DNA of 64,000 bases from Strix aluco. Its lineage: Eukaryota; Chordata; Aves; Strigiformes; Strigidae. Made by a program: the position numbers and the translations under genes. The notes under the pieces are model-generated. The model made no database searches. It saw only the letters and a list, made by a program, of their open reading frames with translations, and was not told where the DNA came from. Numbering within the stretch: the stretch's first letter is position 1; every line of letters begins with the position of its first letter. The stretch covers positions 20,772,180-20,836,179 of the forward strand of contig NC_133932.1 of the NCBI RefSeq assembly GCF_031877795.1, given 5' to 3'. Shown one piece after another: positions 34,827-45,250 of the stretch.

Positions 34827-36258
34827 TTTATTCGTTGCGGTTATCTTTGAGTGAACCAGCTGGCCAGGGCTGGCTGGAGTGCCTTTTAGCATGGACTAGA
34901 TGGACTTTTAGCATCTAGGGCATGGACTAGATGCTCTGGGGGAAGGAGGGCTTTAGAGGTGCCATCCAGTGAGCACCCCAGAGGATCCCCTGCCCAGGTG
35001 TGCGCTGCATACTGATGTTGCTCGCCCTGCCCTTCCTGGAGAAGCTGCTGCGCAACCTTTTCCAGAGACCCACGCTTCCAGAACCATGGTCGGTCTCTCC
35101 TTTCTTACATGCTTGGAAAGAGGGTGAACAGCCCTAGTGCTTGAGGCTGTCGAGAAAAGACTCGGGGGACATTGGGCTTTTGGGGGTGGAGGGCTGAACA
35201 TGCTGAGCTGGAGCTGTCAGCCTGAGTTCTTCATTAGGTGGCCCTCAACCAAACTTCACTAAGCCTCCCACCATCAGCAGTGCTCTGGGAGTCCTGGCAC
35301 AAACTGTGTGTCTGGGTTTGGTGTTGAAAGTCACAGGGGATGTGCCTGGCCAGGTGTGTCAGGTAGGGATGAGGTCATGAAGAAGGGACTGTCTCATGCT
35401 TCTCTCCCCTCTAACATCTCCATAAGGAGGACCAGCTGCTCTTTATGAGCTCACCCTCCCCAGTCCCCGCTGAAGCGGTGTCTCAGAGCACCTGGCACTT
35501 CATGTACCCAGCTCACTGGAGGTGCCCCAGCTGTCTGGCTGTTTCCCTTGGGGCTATGCCCATGTCTGTTGTGGGTGCCCAGTGGCAGAGGGCTCGCAAC
35601 ACTGGCTTGTTATGAAACTGGTAACCCATGAAAGCACCTTGCCTGCTGCTGGGGTGCTGTGAGGGCGTAACACAGGGAAATCCTTCATCTACGGGAGGAG
35701 GCAGGGCTGCAGCTGCACTCAGCTAATCAACATAGGATGATGCTAGATATGTTTAAAGCTAGTGCCCTTCACTGGGAATGGCTTGGCTCCATGCTGTGGG
35801 CCTGTGCCAAACTAATTAAATCATGCTTAATTCCAAGGTGTATTTTCTATCTTCTTATTTGCAATTAGGGTTTAAAACCTGTGTGTTGTTTTGCTTAAAA
35901 TTTCATTGATGATGGATACCTTTTTTAAAAAAAAATTGTTTCTTTGTCTACTTCAAGTAGATAGTTCCTTCATATTTAAGGTAATACCTTATGCTTCAAG
36001 TTAGGCAGCTGTGCAAATCCCAACCGGATCAGAGCCACAATATGCTACCTCTTTTTCCAGAGCAAAACTGATCCCAGATGATCCATCTCTTTAAAACTTG
36101 GGCAATTTATGCTCCCAGTACTACTGATACAAAAAAGTCGTAATGTAAATGCAGAGTCTTGGTGCTTTTCCTTAAATACAACAAATGCCATCTCAGTTAC
36201 ATAAATTTATACAGGTTAAAAAACAATGAGTATGTTCTCCTTATAGGAACAAAAGCTC
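34827..36258 (-). other. HTR1F: Possible 3' UTR of HTR1F, with a candidate polyadenylation signal
   Basis: Downstream of the HTR1F stop on the minus strand, the first canonical AATAAA appears as TTTATT on the plus strand at 34827-34832, about 1.4 kb past the stop. A weaker variant (TATAAA) lies much closer, near 36205-36213. Which is used cannot be told. An imperfect direct duplication at 34883-34933 lies within this span. Confidence 0.25.
34883..34933 (+). repeat. Imperfect direct duplication
   Basis: The blocks cttttagcat and catggactagatg each occur twice within 51 bases (catggactagatg at 34890-34902 and 34921-34933), a local duplication with small indels. Confidence 0.8.
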
Positions 36259-37359
36259 TTAAAGATATTGCCTACACCGCACAAGCTTCTGGAAGGCTTT
36301 CTTGAAATCTTCATTAAAGATTGTGTAGATTAGAGGGTTAACAAGGGAATTTATATATCCCAGCCATGCTAGGAAATTAGACATGTCTTCTGAGATGTGA
36401 CATCTTTCACAGGTATTAACAACTACTTCTTTTACAAAAAAAGGAAGCCAGCAGATCACAAATGCCCCCAAGATCAGACCCAGCGTAGTTGCTGCCTTTC
36501 GCTCTCTTGTGCTAGAGATTCTCTGTTTTTTCCAGGACTTCTCGTGCTTTGATTCAGACCTGGGGCTTCGTAGGTTGATATTGATTTTATCACAGTTCAC
36601 CAGGGGATCTGATGTCTTCTCTGCTGTGCTGGGCATTGAAGCTGATTTGGTGCTTCTTTCACCTGCATCCAAAAGGACTTGTCCATTTACCTCCTCCCTT
36701 ACAATCCGGCTGATACTTCTTCTGTGAAATGTCTTTGCTGCCTTGTATATCTTGTAGTAAAGGATCAGAATCAAGGCCAAAGGGATATAGAAGGCGCCAA
36801 ATGTAGAGTAAATGGTGAAAACAATGTGGTCGTGTTTGATGATGCATTCATCATCCCTGCTGGTTGTCTGGTGCCGCCAAAACAAAGGCGGCATGGAGAT
36901 GAAAATGGATATGATCCATACCACTGCAATCATGATGCCAGCATGCTTAGGTGTCCTTTTCCGTGCATATTCCACAGCATCCGTAATTGCTCTGTACCGG
37001 TCCAAAGCAATGGCAGAGAGATGCAAGATGGAACATGTGCAGCACGTAATGTCCACGCTCAGCCAGATGTCACACACCACTTGCCCCATGATCCAGGTCT
37101 CCTTTACAATGTAGACAATGCTGAAGGGCATCACTAGGACTGCCACAAGGAAGTCAGTCACTGCAAGAGAGCAGATTAGATAGTTGGCGGGGTGGTGGAG
37201 CTTTCTTGTCACAATTATTGCAGTCATCACAAGAGAATTGATGGCCGTTGTCATTAGTGCAAGCACAGACAGGGTAATGGAAATGAGAATCTTGGATGTC
37301 ACCCATTTGAATAGTTCTTCTGATGTACTGTTTTGTTCAGTTGAGTTTATTAAATCCAT
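36259..37359 (-). CDS. HTR1F: 5-hydroxytryptamine receptor 1F (serotonin receptor)
   Basis: A complete intronless reading frame of 366 residues, the length of the human protein, with close similarity throughout the helices. It is a class A GPCR of the plasma membrane that binds serotonin and, through Gi/o, lowers cAMP. Visible landmarks: two N-terminal sequons (N5 and N10); helix I from about 24; D69 in SLAVTDF; Cys96 and Cys172, the conserved extracellular disulphide; D103 in SVDITCC, the amine-binding Asp of helix III; D120-R121-Y122; a long third loop at about 205-285; CWLPFF at 303-308 in helix VI; NPLIY at 341-345 in helix VII. Family-typical runs such as HHPANYLICSLAVTDF and SVDITCCTCSILHLSAIALD separate 1F from 1B/1D/1E. 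The start has A at -3 and G at +4, a strong Kozak context. N-terminus and third loop diverge most from human, and the protein ends RCRQYL where human ends RCRC. Nothing suggests inactivation. Open frames on the opposite strand are shadows. Confidence 0.97.
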   Translation of the reverse strand: MDLINSTEQNSTSEELFKWVTSKILISITLSVLALMTTAINSLVMTAIIVTRKLHHPANYLICSLAVTDFLVAVLVMPFSIVYIVKETWIMGQVVCDIWLSVDITCCTCSILHLSAIALDRYRAITDAVEYARKRTPKHAGIMIAVVWIISIFISMPPLFWRHQTTSRDDECIIKHDHIVFTIYSTFGAFYIPLALILILYYKIYKAAKTFHRRSISRIVREEVNGQVLLDAGERSTKSASMPSTAEKTSDPLVNCDKININLRSPRSESKHEKSWKKQRISSTRERKAATTLGLILGAFVICWLPFFVKEVVVNTCERCHISEDMSNFLAWLGYINSLVNPLIYTIFNEDFKKAFQKLVRCRQYL

Positions 37360-37397
37360 GTTCCCTTTTAAAGGTGATCTTTACCAGTAGCTGTTAC
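37360..37397 (-). other. HTR1F: 5' UTR part of the HTR1F coding exon, with splice acceptor
   Basis: On the minus strand, tttttacttttccaacag ends with AG at 37399-37398, followed by 38 bases to the ATG. This is a convincing acceptor, so transcripts probably include at least one upstream non-coding exon at higher coordinates. That agrees with human HTR1F, which has distant 5' non-coding exons and a single coding exon. The upstream exon was not located in this window. Confidence 0.65.
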
Positions 37398-37399
37398 CT

Positions 37400-40300
37400 G
37401 TTGGAAAAGTAAAAACATTCAGAAAGTGCATCCTTAGTCTCCAGGAAGTCTTGATTTTTGTCATCTTAAAAGGCTATGGGCCCCAAACTTGCAAGAACCT
37501 CAGACTTATCATTAGAAATGATTCTGGCTCCAAACAGATTTTCCTGGCTAGCACTACGTGGGACTCTCTGCCTGCAGGGCCCTCCTCCTTCTCCTTGGCC
37601 GTGCTGCTGATAAGGGCATGGCAGGGGAGAGGCGCATGCTGTGTCATCTGAGATGGCACTGCCCTGGGGGGTGCTGCACATTGCTGCATGGGGGAGCCAG
37701 CCTTATTCCTTGAGCAGGGCAGTGGCATCAGTGTGGCCCCTGGGATTCGGAGCCAGCCCTCCTGCTACATACTTATTCTCAATGGATTGTAGTGGAGCCT
37801 TGAAACTGGTTAATGTGAACAATCTCATCCTAAAGTACGTACTAATACTGCTTTTAGGCTAGCACTGTCTACTCCACTAAGCAATGTAATGAGTGTTGAA
37901 ATCTTTAATCCACAGGAAGCAGGCATAATGCTTCTTTTCTCTATGTAAACTTTTTCCCCATCAGTATGTGAGTCCTTCCTTGTGGGCTTTCTAAACTGGG
38001 GCATAGTTTTCAAGAGAAAACAGAAATGTGAAACATTGCAGTACAGACAGGAGAAGAAACAATTGCATGTTGAAAGTTTCATTTTAGAGCTTCCTCTTAA
38101 GCAACTCTAAAATGAAACCGCTGAATATATTTTAAAGCTACAAATGGTTGACTTACTGCCTAACTGAATTATTATACATATATTAGAGCCTTGAGAACAT
38201 CATTACTTTTCCCCAAGTTTTGCTATTCTTTGGTTGCTGCCGAAGAAAACTGCAGAAAACTTGGATGCCATTTGTTCTGCTAATGACTTTCTCTATGGAA
38301 ACAGTGTAACTCCTCTTACGGCTCTGCAGGAAGCAAAAAGCAGGGAAATACTGATGAAATAAATTCTCAGTTATGTCCTGGGGATGTGCACCCTACTTTC
38401 TTATCAAGAGGGGTTTCTGAGCGCTCTACAGACTGCAGCTGAAGTAGGAGTTTCCAGCTTTTTAGACTACAGTTTGTAACTCCCAGTAAGAGGATCAGAT
38501 TTCATCCTCTTGTGAGCTTTGACTTGCAATTTCCTGTGTGAAAGATGTACCTGATGAACCCCTAAGTGGGGTTTGGTCTGACAAATTTTAGAGTGTAGTC
38601 AGTCGATTGCACTTGTGTTGCATTGGATGCCACATGTAGGGAAGTACATTAAATAAGTGAATAATTTTTCTTAGGAAAAATGGGTCTCATTAACATAACC
38701 AAAGCTTTTTGATATCATGCTGGAGTGGCTGAAAAAGAATCTCATATACTGTTTATAACTTTGGAGCTAGCTCACCAATTTGGCTTGATTTTCTAACCTG
38801 GACAATGCCCAATATTCTGTTGACCTACTCAAAAAGGTTTTTAGCATTGCTTGACCAACATTTAATTGTATGGAAGAACAAGGAATGGAAATGTATTTCA
38901 CATGGCGATATGTACAAATGCTGAGCAGAATCTTGTCCTGTACATGAGCTGATTACAGCATGCGTGTGCTCTCTCTCTCTCTGTGTTCCTCTCTCTGAAC
39001 TTGAAATATACTTCACACCATAAAAATAGAGCTTTCATCATGTCAGTGTCACCTTAAAACCTTCTGAATCCACAGTAATTGCTAGTTTGCAGATATTTTT
39101 GTCTATAGCTAGCTGCCTTCCAGAGAAGGAATAGGCATATATAGTAGTATCTGGAGAATGTTCAACCTCTACTAAACAGATCTTCATTTTTGAGCTTGTA
39201 TAAATACATGGGAAGAAAAAGTTTATTGGGAAAAACTAAGACTTCTGTTGATATTCAGCAGTTGATCATATTTTAGAACAGTTACTCATTATGGTTAATT
39301 ACCTTATAAATCTCTAACTCTTTGCATATTAGTCCTTAATTGCAAGCAAGCAAAAAGCAATTTAGAGATAATGAAAGCTGATTAATAGCTTTTGAAAGAT
39401 TATTCAGTTTGAGACTGTGGAGTAAGGAAAATAGTATGGGTGGGTTCACAAAAGTGGTGTATAGGAATAAGTAGGTTTCCTTAGTACTGCAGTGATTTGG
39501 AGGCTCTTTGTAAGAAGCACAGTGACAGAAATGTGCTCACTTGCCACGTGCAGTGATTATGCTTCTCTGTGTGGTTTTAAGATTATCAGCTGGTACGCTC
39601 AGATTTCATTCAGGCTGCTAGCGTGGAAATACAGCAGTCTTGAAGACAACCACACCGAGTTTTTAGTGTACTACTGTTAGATAGATAATTATGCAGGGGT
39701 CTCCTGTTCGTGGGACATAACCTATTCTTTAAGGGTACCCATCTGGACATATGCACTCCTGTTCCTATGTGAAGTGTTAAGACCCTCACAGCCCTGGCAG
39801 CCGGTGTCCAGGGTGGTCCCCGTGGGCTGCTCTGCAGACCAAAGAGGGGGACTCCATCCAAGAGAGACAGCGGTACGGTGACAAGATCTGCCCTCCAGGG
39901 TTGTGGCTCCCTTGGAGGTTGCAGAGCCATTCAGTGGGCTGTGCTGCTTAGGATTGCCAGTCACAAAGTTTGGTGGCTTTCCTGTCCGAGTGGGATGGGG
40001 ATCCTCTGCTAACTGTGGTGGGAAGTCACGCAAGGTTATTGGGTGATCATTAGCTAAAAAGAATGTTTTATAAATACGTGGAGTTGAAACACCGGCAGCA
40101 TTTAAGGTTGCTGCTTCTCTCTCTTTTGATCACTTCCAGGATGAACTAATTCTGGATTTTCTCTTGCTAAATTGAACTCAATTCAATCGGTGGCCATCAC
40201 TGGCTTCTCTCCTGAGCAAGCAACCAAACCCCTTTTAGGAGTATGAAGGATGATCCTGTAAACAGTGCACTGGATTTGGATGCAGGAGGGCTGGCTTCTG

Positions 40301-41193
40301 CCCCTCGGCTGTAGGCTTTCCTTGTCAATTTTTGAGCAAATTCATTAAAGTGTTTCAGTTGATTCTCTGTAAAATAGCTACAGGGGTACTTCCCTGATAC
40401 CCTGCTTTCTGTATGTGTATCGCTTTCTCTTAGTAGCATGAATTATCTCTTGTATGCATTTAGTGCAGGGAAGATCTAATCTCAGGTGGTACCCCCAGGT
40501 GCTGTGGGCATACTGGCCGAACTACAGATTGTACTTCCAGCTCAGATTTTGCTGTTATCCCCATGTGAGTCTACTGAGCTCTTGCCTTGCAGAGCAGGCA
40601 CAGTCTCTCTGCCCTGGGGTGTGGACATCTCCTTATGGACACATACCTGACATAACACTTCAAAATGAAGCACGGAAGACTCAGAGCTCTCTTCTCTGAG
40701 CAGTGAATTTACTTTGGTGAATGAAAATAAACTTTCAGCCATGCTGAAAGGAAGAGAAATCTGTATTTCAAAAATTATAGAATGAGTTTAGCGGTGACAT
40801 TTTCAAAGAAACTATTACAGTCCAGATGTTTTTAAGGCTACTGGCAACTCAGTTCCCCTTTTGAAGGACTAAGTTGAATCTATCAGCTTGTTTCAAATTC
40901 CATGGAAGCTGCTCTTGCTGCAGTTGGAAGTGTTGTCTTTTATTATTACCTTTTCAATATGCAGCTGTTGTTGGAAGACTTCAGAAAGACTTGAAGCTTC
41001 GATTGCATTATATTGTCCTGAATTTAAGATTGGTGAAAAAGATGTCTTGTACTTTTTCTTTATTATAGATCTGAACACAGTAAATTAATCTATAACTGCT
41101 ACTAAAATACAAGTATGGTATTTCAGTTGACCCACTGAAATATTAGCTTTCAATTGCTGAACATGAGCCCTGTAAACAAAGGAAGCTGCTGTT
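37400..41193. other. 5' side of HTR1F (probable intron), no coding exon recognised
   Basis: Mostly AT-rich. A CT-rich simple repeat lies at 38967-38996. A moderately GC-rich patch at about 39690-40040 carries overlapping minus-strand frames of 103-106 codons without a recognisable motif; see findings. Confidence 0.45.
38967..38996 (+). repeat. CT-rich simple repeat
   Basis: A ctctctctctctctgtgttcctctctct stretch, an interrupted (CT)n microsatellite. Confidence 0.85.
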
Positions 41194-41227
41194 CACCTAA
41201 GATAGCGTGTCACCTAAGATAGCGTGT
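41194..41227 (+). repeat. Perfect 17-bp tandem duplication
   Basis: CACCTAAGATAGCGTGT occurs twice head to tail with no mismatch, indicating a recent duplication (or polymorphism). Confidence 0.95.
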
Positions 41228-44200
41228 CTGTTATCTTGGATACATGAACATTATTATGTTTGAGGAATTAGCCACTTCTATAAATCTTTTTTCCTTCCCT
41301 CCCAGATATGGCATGTTAAGGTGACCAGAATGTAAGTACTTCCTTGTCTGTAAAAGCACATATATCATCCTACTGATCTTGTTTAGAAGGCATGGGGGAA
41401 AATGTCTGTGCAGCCTTATCACAAAAGTAAACATTGAATTTGTCTGGTGGCCACTCAAAGAAAAGGCAATGTTGTTGGTGCTCCTCAGTTTTGCAGGAGC
41501 ATGCGCATATGTTATTAAGCTCATAACCACCCATTTATGTCTAAGATTTACGAAATAGTAGTAAGATTGCTTTTGTTCAATAGCATTAGTCTGTCCTTCC
41601 AGGTTTGGAAAACAGCACTCCTCTGCTTTTGAGTAAATCTGGAAAATAATATGAAACACCAGTTTCTGGAGAAACATGGCAGGGAACACTTTTGGGAAGG
41701 GTATCATTAAGCCTGCTGTTTGGGGTTCTGAATTTAGACTGAACTGCTAGAAGTTTACAGCTCTTAATTTTTGGGCCTGATTTGTTTTATATTGCTTTAA
41801 GCACTGACAGCGAGAAAACTTGCTGATTAGAGTTCAAGTACTGCTTTTGAATACAAGTTTTCTGAGTGTACTGGGGGGGTATTTGCTTGCTTTTTTCCAT
41901 GTGGGTTCCTTAGTGAAATGTGTCTTTAATTTAAAAACAGTAACTACTCAAAAAGCAAAATGAGCAACTGATTGACCTAAGAGTATTTAAATTACTACAG
42001 ATAGCAACAGCCTTTGTTCATTAAGTAAACACAAAGTTGTGCCAGGGGCACAGATAGATCCTGCCTGTCCTTCTCACTCAAACAGGCTTCAGCTGGCTTT
42101 GAAATGATGAAATGTTTCACCTGCTAGCAGGATCCCTTGCTCTATTGGCCAAACTGATCTGTAAGCCAGTTAGAAGGGTCCAGCTTTCTTGCTCCAGGGG
42201 AAGCTAATGCTACAAATTTTTTTTCCTGATGAAAGGGAAGATCATGCTTTTTTTCAGCTATCCTGGTTTTATCACCTGTTCCTGTATAGGCTAATGAGAT
42301 GCATACTGGAGGTAGGACTAAAGTAACCATAGAGGTATAAAGTAGTTATAAGTACTAGCCTTGCTTGGGAGCTGGAATTGCTGCAGTATTTATGAGCTTG
42401 TAGAAATCATTCCTGATATAGTTCTGTGTCTTTAAATACCAACTATCTGATGTACTAATGACAATTAGCTTAGTAATGATCCACCATATTATATATGAAT
42501 AGACGGAAATAATACTTTTTTGGATTAAACAAATCTGTTTAAGAAGGGTGAGCTTGTACTTGGATCTGAGAGGGGATACGTACTTCACTGAGCATCCCAA
42601 CAGGCAAGGAAGAGCAGAGAGGCACTTTCACTTGATTCTTAGCATCCTGTCCTTAAATTCTTTCTTCCTAACAACTCTTTTTAAGGGTCCTAAAGCTACT
42701 GTGCGTCCCCTGGGACAAGGCAGGGGTGACTGGCAGCTTTGTAAGAGAAGTTGCCAGTTGAAGGCAGCTGCTGCAAACCTGCCATTCCTGGAAAGCAAAG
42801 TAGATAGATGTCTATCAGCAGTTTGAAGTACAAAGCAGAAGTCACAAGGCTGCTAGCTTTCCTTACCCAGTCAGCATTTCTGCATCCTTAAAACTTTTTT
42901 TTTTCTCTGTATCTGCTACTTAACTAGGAGGTAGATTTATTTCCAGTCCTTAAGCTCTTAGCAAGTGTTTGTATTTGCATGCTGAAGTAATGCTTTGGGT
43001 TCCCTGTTTTGGGTGGTACTGTCTCAGTCCATGGGACTAAGCACATTCTGGACCTGAAATGTATTGGTAAACTGGAGGAATATCTCAAACGCTGTTTGAG
43101 TGTCTATTAACTGGAGTTATTTATCATTTTAACTTGCAGAAGGTCACAACAGACCCATTTCTAGAAACACAGACCACAAATAATTGTAAAATCCCAGATA
43201 AATCAACTGAACTAATATTAACTAAAAATAATATAGAATTCTGCCTCCCAAGAACCCCTCGGGAGAAGCATGGGTAAATAGGTTTTGCAGCGTGCCCCAA
43301 ATATCAGTGTAACACATGAACGAAACCAGTCTGAGAGTCCTGGAGAATAGGTACCTCCAGCTTAGAGATGCACAAATCCACTTATTGCCTGAGCACAGGG
43401 GCTCTGATTTCTAGCAGAATGGCAAAGAAAAGTCCATTTCTGTGCCTTGAATAGTAAACCTGCATTTGATGCTTTTCTTAGTCGTGTTGCAATTTAAGAA
43501 TCCCTGTGTTGGCAAAATGATACACTGCGGTATGCTTGCTTTAATTTTCTGGATGGTTCTTTAAATTCTTTCAGCCAACAGAAATAATCCCAAATGGCTA
43601 AAATGGCAAAGTCTGACAGACTTAGCCCTGAAAATTACCACCCCATGTGTCTGCTCTGTCATGTTATTGCTCCTGGAGCAAAATCCATAGGAGGGAGGTA
43701 GTGCTTCCACTGAAGCAGCTGAAATGCAAAGGCTGAGGGTTTGCTCAAGTTGCCAGGGAAGGTGAACTTGCCTTCTGCCACTGGATGCTGACAACAGAGA
43801 TGCAAGCATCAACTCTGTCAGGACCAGAACGAAGGCAGTAATCTCTGGCAAAGGGGAAGAGTGAAGCACTGAAATAGCTTCTGTCCTCATGTCACTGGTG
43901 TAATTAACTCACCTTCATATTTCCTACTGAGGCTGTATAAATTGCAGCATGCTGGCTGTGACTCCTTTGACACATCTCCCTCCAGGAGGCTTTGGTCCTT
44001 GCTTCGTTACTCCATGAGTGTTACGAAGTGCTCCGTGTTTTCCAGTCTGCAAAATACCAGACTCTTCAAGCCTAAATGTGACGACCTCACATAATGGAGA
44101 TTCCCGAGCCTCTGTCACAGGGGGGCAGCTCCTTGCCTCCTGCATTTCAAAGGTGTCACTGCAGTTCCTGGGGAGGTACCACGTGAGCTAGCTTTAAACT

Positions 44201-45140
44201 CAGCCAGTTAAGCATAAGCAGAGTGCTCGGCAAAACCTGCCTGGGAAGCAGGGTTGCTACATAGGTGGGGTTAGCCCATGATGCCTTGGTACCTTTGCTG
44301 TGTTCTCTACTGTTGGACTGCAGTGTGGTCCTATGCTGCTTGTCAAGCCTGCCTGGAAGATACCTCCCCTGCTTATTGTCATCGCATCTGTAGCAACTGC
44401 TGCATTTGCTTATATGGAACAATGATCAGAAAGTAATTATGAATTCCTTGCTGTTTCGTGTTGAAGTTGAGGGTTTGGGTTTTTGTCTCCTTTTGGAAAA
44501 TTAGTCACTCATCTGTGTTTGCTCTTTATTTCATGTCCCTCTGCCATCTGTTTTAATCTAGCTGATGGGGGGAGGCCAGCCGGCTTCTCAGCCAGCCCTC
44601 TGGGATGGGGGGAAGGAGGAACAGTGAGAACAGCATGGTCCACAGGATGATGGACTTGCTTATAGAAAACAGTAAGCATGCCTCCCAAATGCAGCTTCAG
44701 TTGTTGGGTGACTGTAGAGTGAACCTGTATCATTTTGGCTGGAGAAAGGGAAAATTTCAAACCCATATTTGTAATTCTCCAGAGGAGATGTCAGTGCTTT
44801 ATTTCTATAGTTGATTAGATGAGAGAATTCAGTTTCCTCTCTTATTTGAGGCTGGTCTGAATCCCTAGTCCAGACCTCTCAGGACAGAGGTCTGGAGAGC
44901 TGCCTCGTATATCGTACATGGTGTGGGAGAGCCCCAGAGGACCAGGTCCTGGACAGTAGTGCCTGCGGGAGCTGCTTCCTGCCACTTCTTCCGCTGCTGA
45001 TGTATCTGTGAGAAATGAAGTAGTGTCTGGGCACCCCATCCCCCTGTGTGAGCTCTACACTGAGCAAAATGGTACCTTCGTGATGGCAAGTATTCTATAC
45101 AGACAAAGTCCCATGTAACCACGTGGTCGACATCCTGTCG
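41228..45140. other. No gene recognised
   Basis: Short open frames only. The longest, 41231-41707 on the minus strand (158 codons), has no recognisable motif and lies in AT-rich DNA. No repeat tails recognised. Confidence 0.5.
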
Positions 45141-45250
45141 TTAGAGGTACATGTGCCTCTAAGGATGGGTGGTTGGGTTCTGAACTTGGACCCTCCATAT
45201 CACGAGTGCGCCACTTGCTTCCTATCCCCACTCTTAGGCACCCATCCTTA
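45141..45250. other. Nested inverted repeats (potential hairpins)
   Basis: A near-perfect 22-bp palindrome (TTAGAGG-T-ACATGT-G-CCTCTAA, 45141-45162) is followed by a perfect 12-bp inverted repeat: TAAGGATGGGTG at 45160-45171 and CACCCATCCTTA at 45239-45250, with a 67-base spacer. The two structures share three bases and are mutually exclusive alternatives at the junction. No known RNA family is recognised. Confidence 0.6.

Noticed and set aside
36509..37137. Plus-strand ORFs of 72-152 codons opposite HTR1F
   Set aside because: Antisense shadows of a highly constrained receptor coding sequence.
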